A DNA stretch of 5,186 nt from an uncultured Selenomonadales bacterium (GTDB lineage: Bacteria > Bacillota_C > Negativicutes > Selenomonadales > Selenomonadaceae). Position numbers and translations under genes: made by a program. Where the stretch lies: contig CALGGX010000168.1 in the NCBI GenBank assembly GCA_937916025.1, forward strand, positions 1-5,186, given 5' to 3'. Under the pieces are notes generated by a model. That model was not told the origin of the DNA and did no database searches. It saw only the letters and a program-made list of their open reading frames with translations. Within the stretch, counting starts at the first letter, position 1. Each line of letters opens with the position of its first letter. Positions 5,179-5,186 of the stretch are shown here, in pieces.

Positions 5179-5186
5179 TGCACTGA

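Noticed and set aside
5178..5186. Start of a following oppF/dppF-like gene at the TGATG overlap
   Set aside because: ATG 5178 is followed by one codon and then TGA, so no gene starts there in this frame within the window.

Overview
The window is a compact bacterial housekeeping segment in which every supported gene is on the + strand. Shine-Dalgarno sequences are strong (GGAGG or GAGGAG). Three of the five complete-start genes appear to begin at TTG. The DNA is moderately GC-rich, with codons such as CCG, TCG and GGC preferred. This fits a Bacillota-type bacterium. A Negativicutes (Selenomonas-like) source is my guess from gene order and style; the window alone does not prove it.

Layout: (1) 2-214 is the 3' end of an unidentified gene whose product ends in a tandem Tyr-Arg-Glu-Pro-Glu-Pro-X repeat. 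(2) 230-1444 is tyrS (tyrosyl-tRNA synthetase). (3) 1448-2176 is a YebC/TACO1-family gene. (4) 2177-2261 is an 85-bp intergenic region with heptamer arrays in opposite orientations around an orphan Shine-Dalgarno and ATG. (5) 2262-2732 is ruvC (Holliday junction resolvase). (6) 2747-4204 is gltX (glutamyl-tRNA synthetase). (7) 4231-4305 is tRNA-Glu(CUC), with its own near-consensus promoter inside the end of gltX and a hairpin terminator behind it. (8) 4369-5178 is an in-frame chimera: the first about 188 residues are the hydroxyethylthiazole kinase ThiM, and the rest is the C-terminal tail of an Opp/Dpp-type peptide ABC transporter ATPase.

The genes from the first tail to gltX are 3 to 85 bp apart and probably form one transcription unit devoted mainly to translation: two aminoacyl-tRNA synthetases, a YebC-family factor and, at the end, the cognate tRNA of the second synthetase. 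RuvC is the DNA-repair member; its usual partners ruvA and ruvB do not follow it here.

No convincing new biological system is visible. The points most worth checking are the ThiM/OppD chimera (real recombination or an assembly join near the end of the sequence), the gltX/tRNA-Glu(CUC) pairing with a dedicated internal promoter, and the heptamer element at the ruvC start, where repeat copy number would change the frame between an upstream ATG and ruvC.
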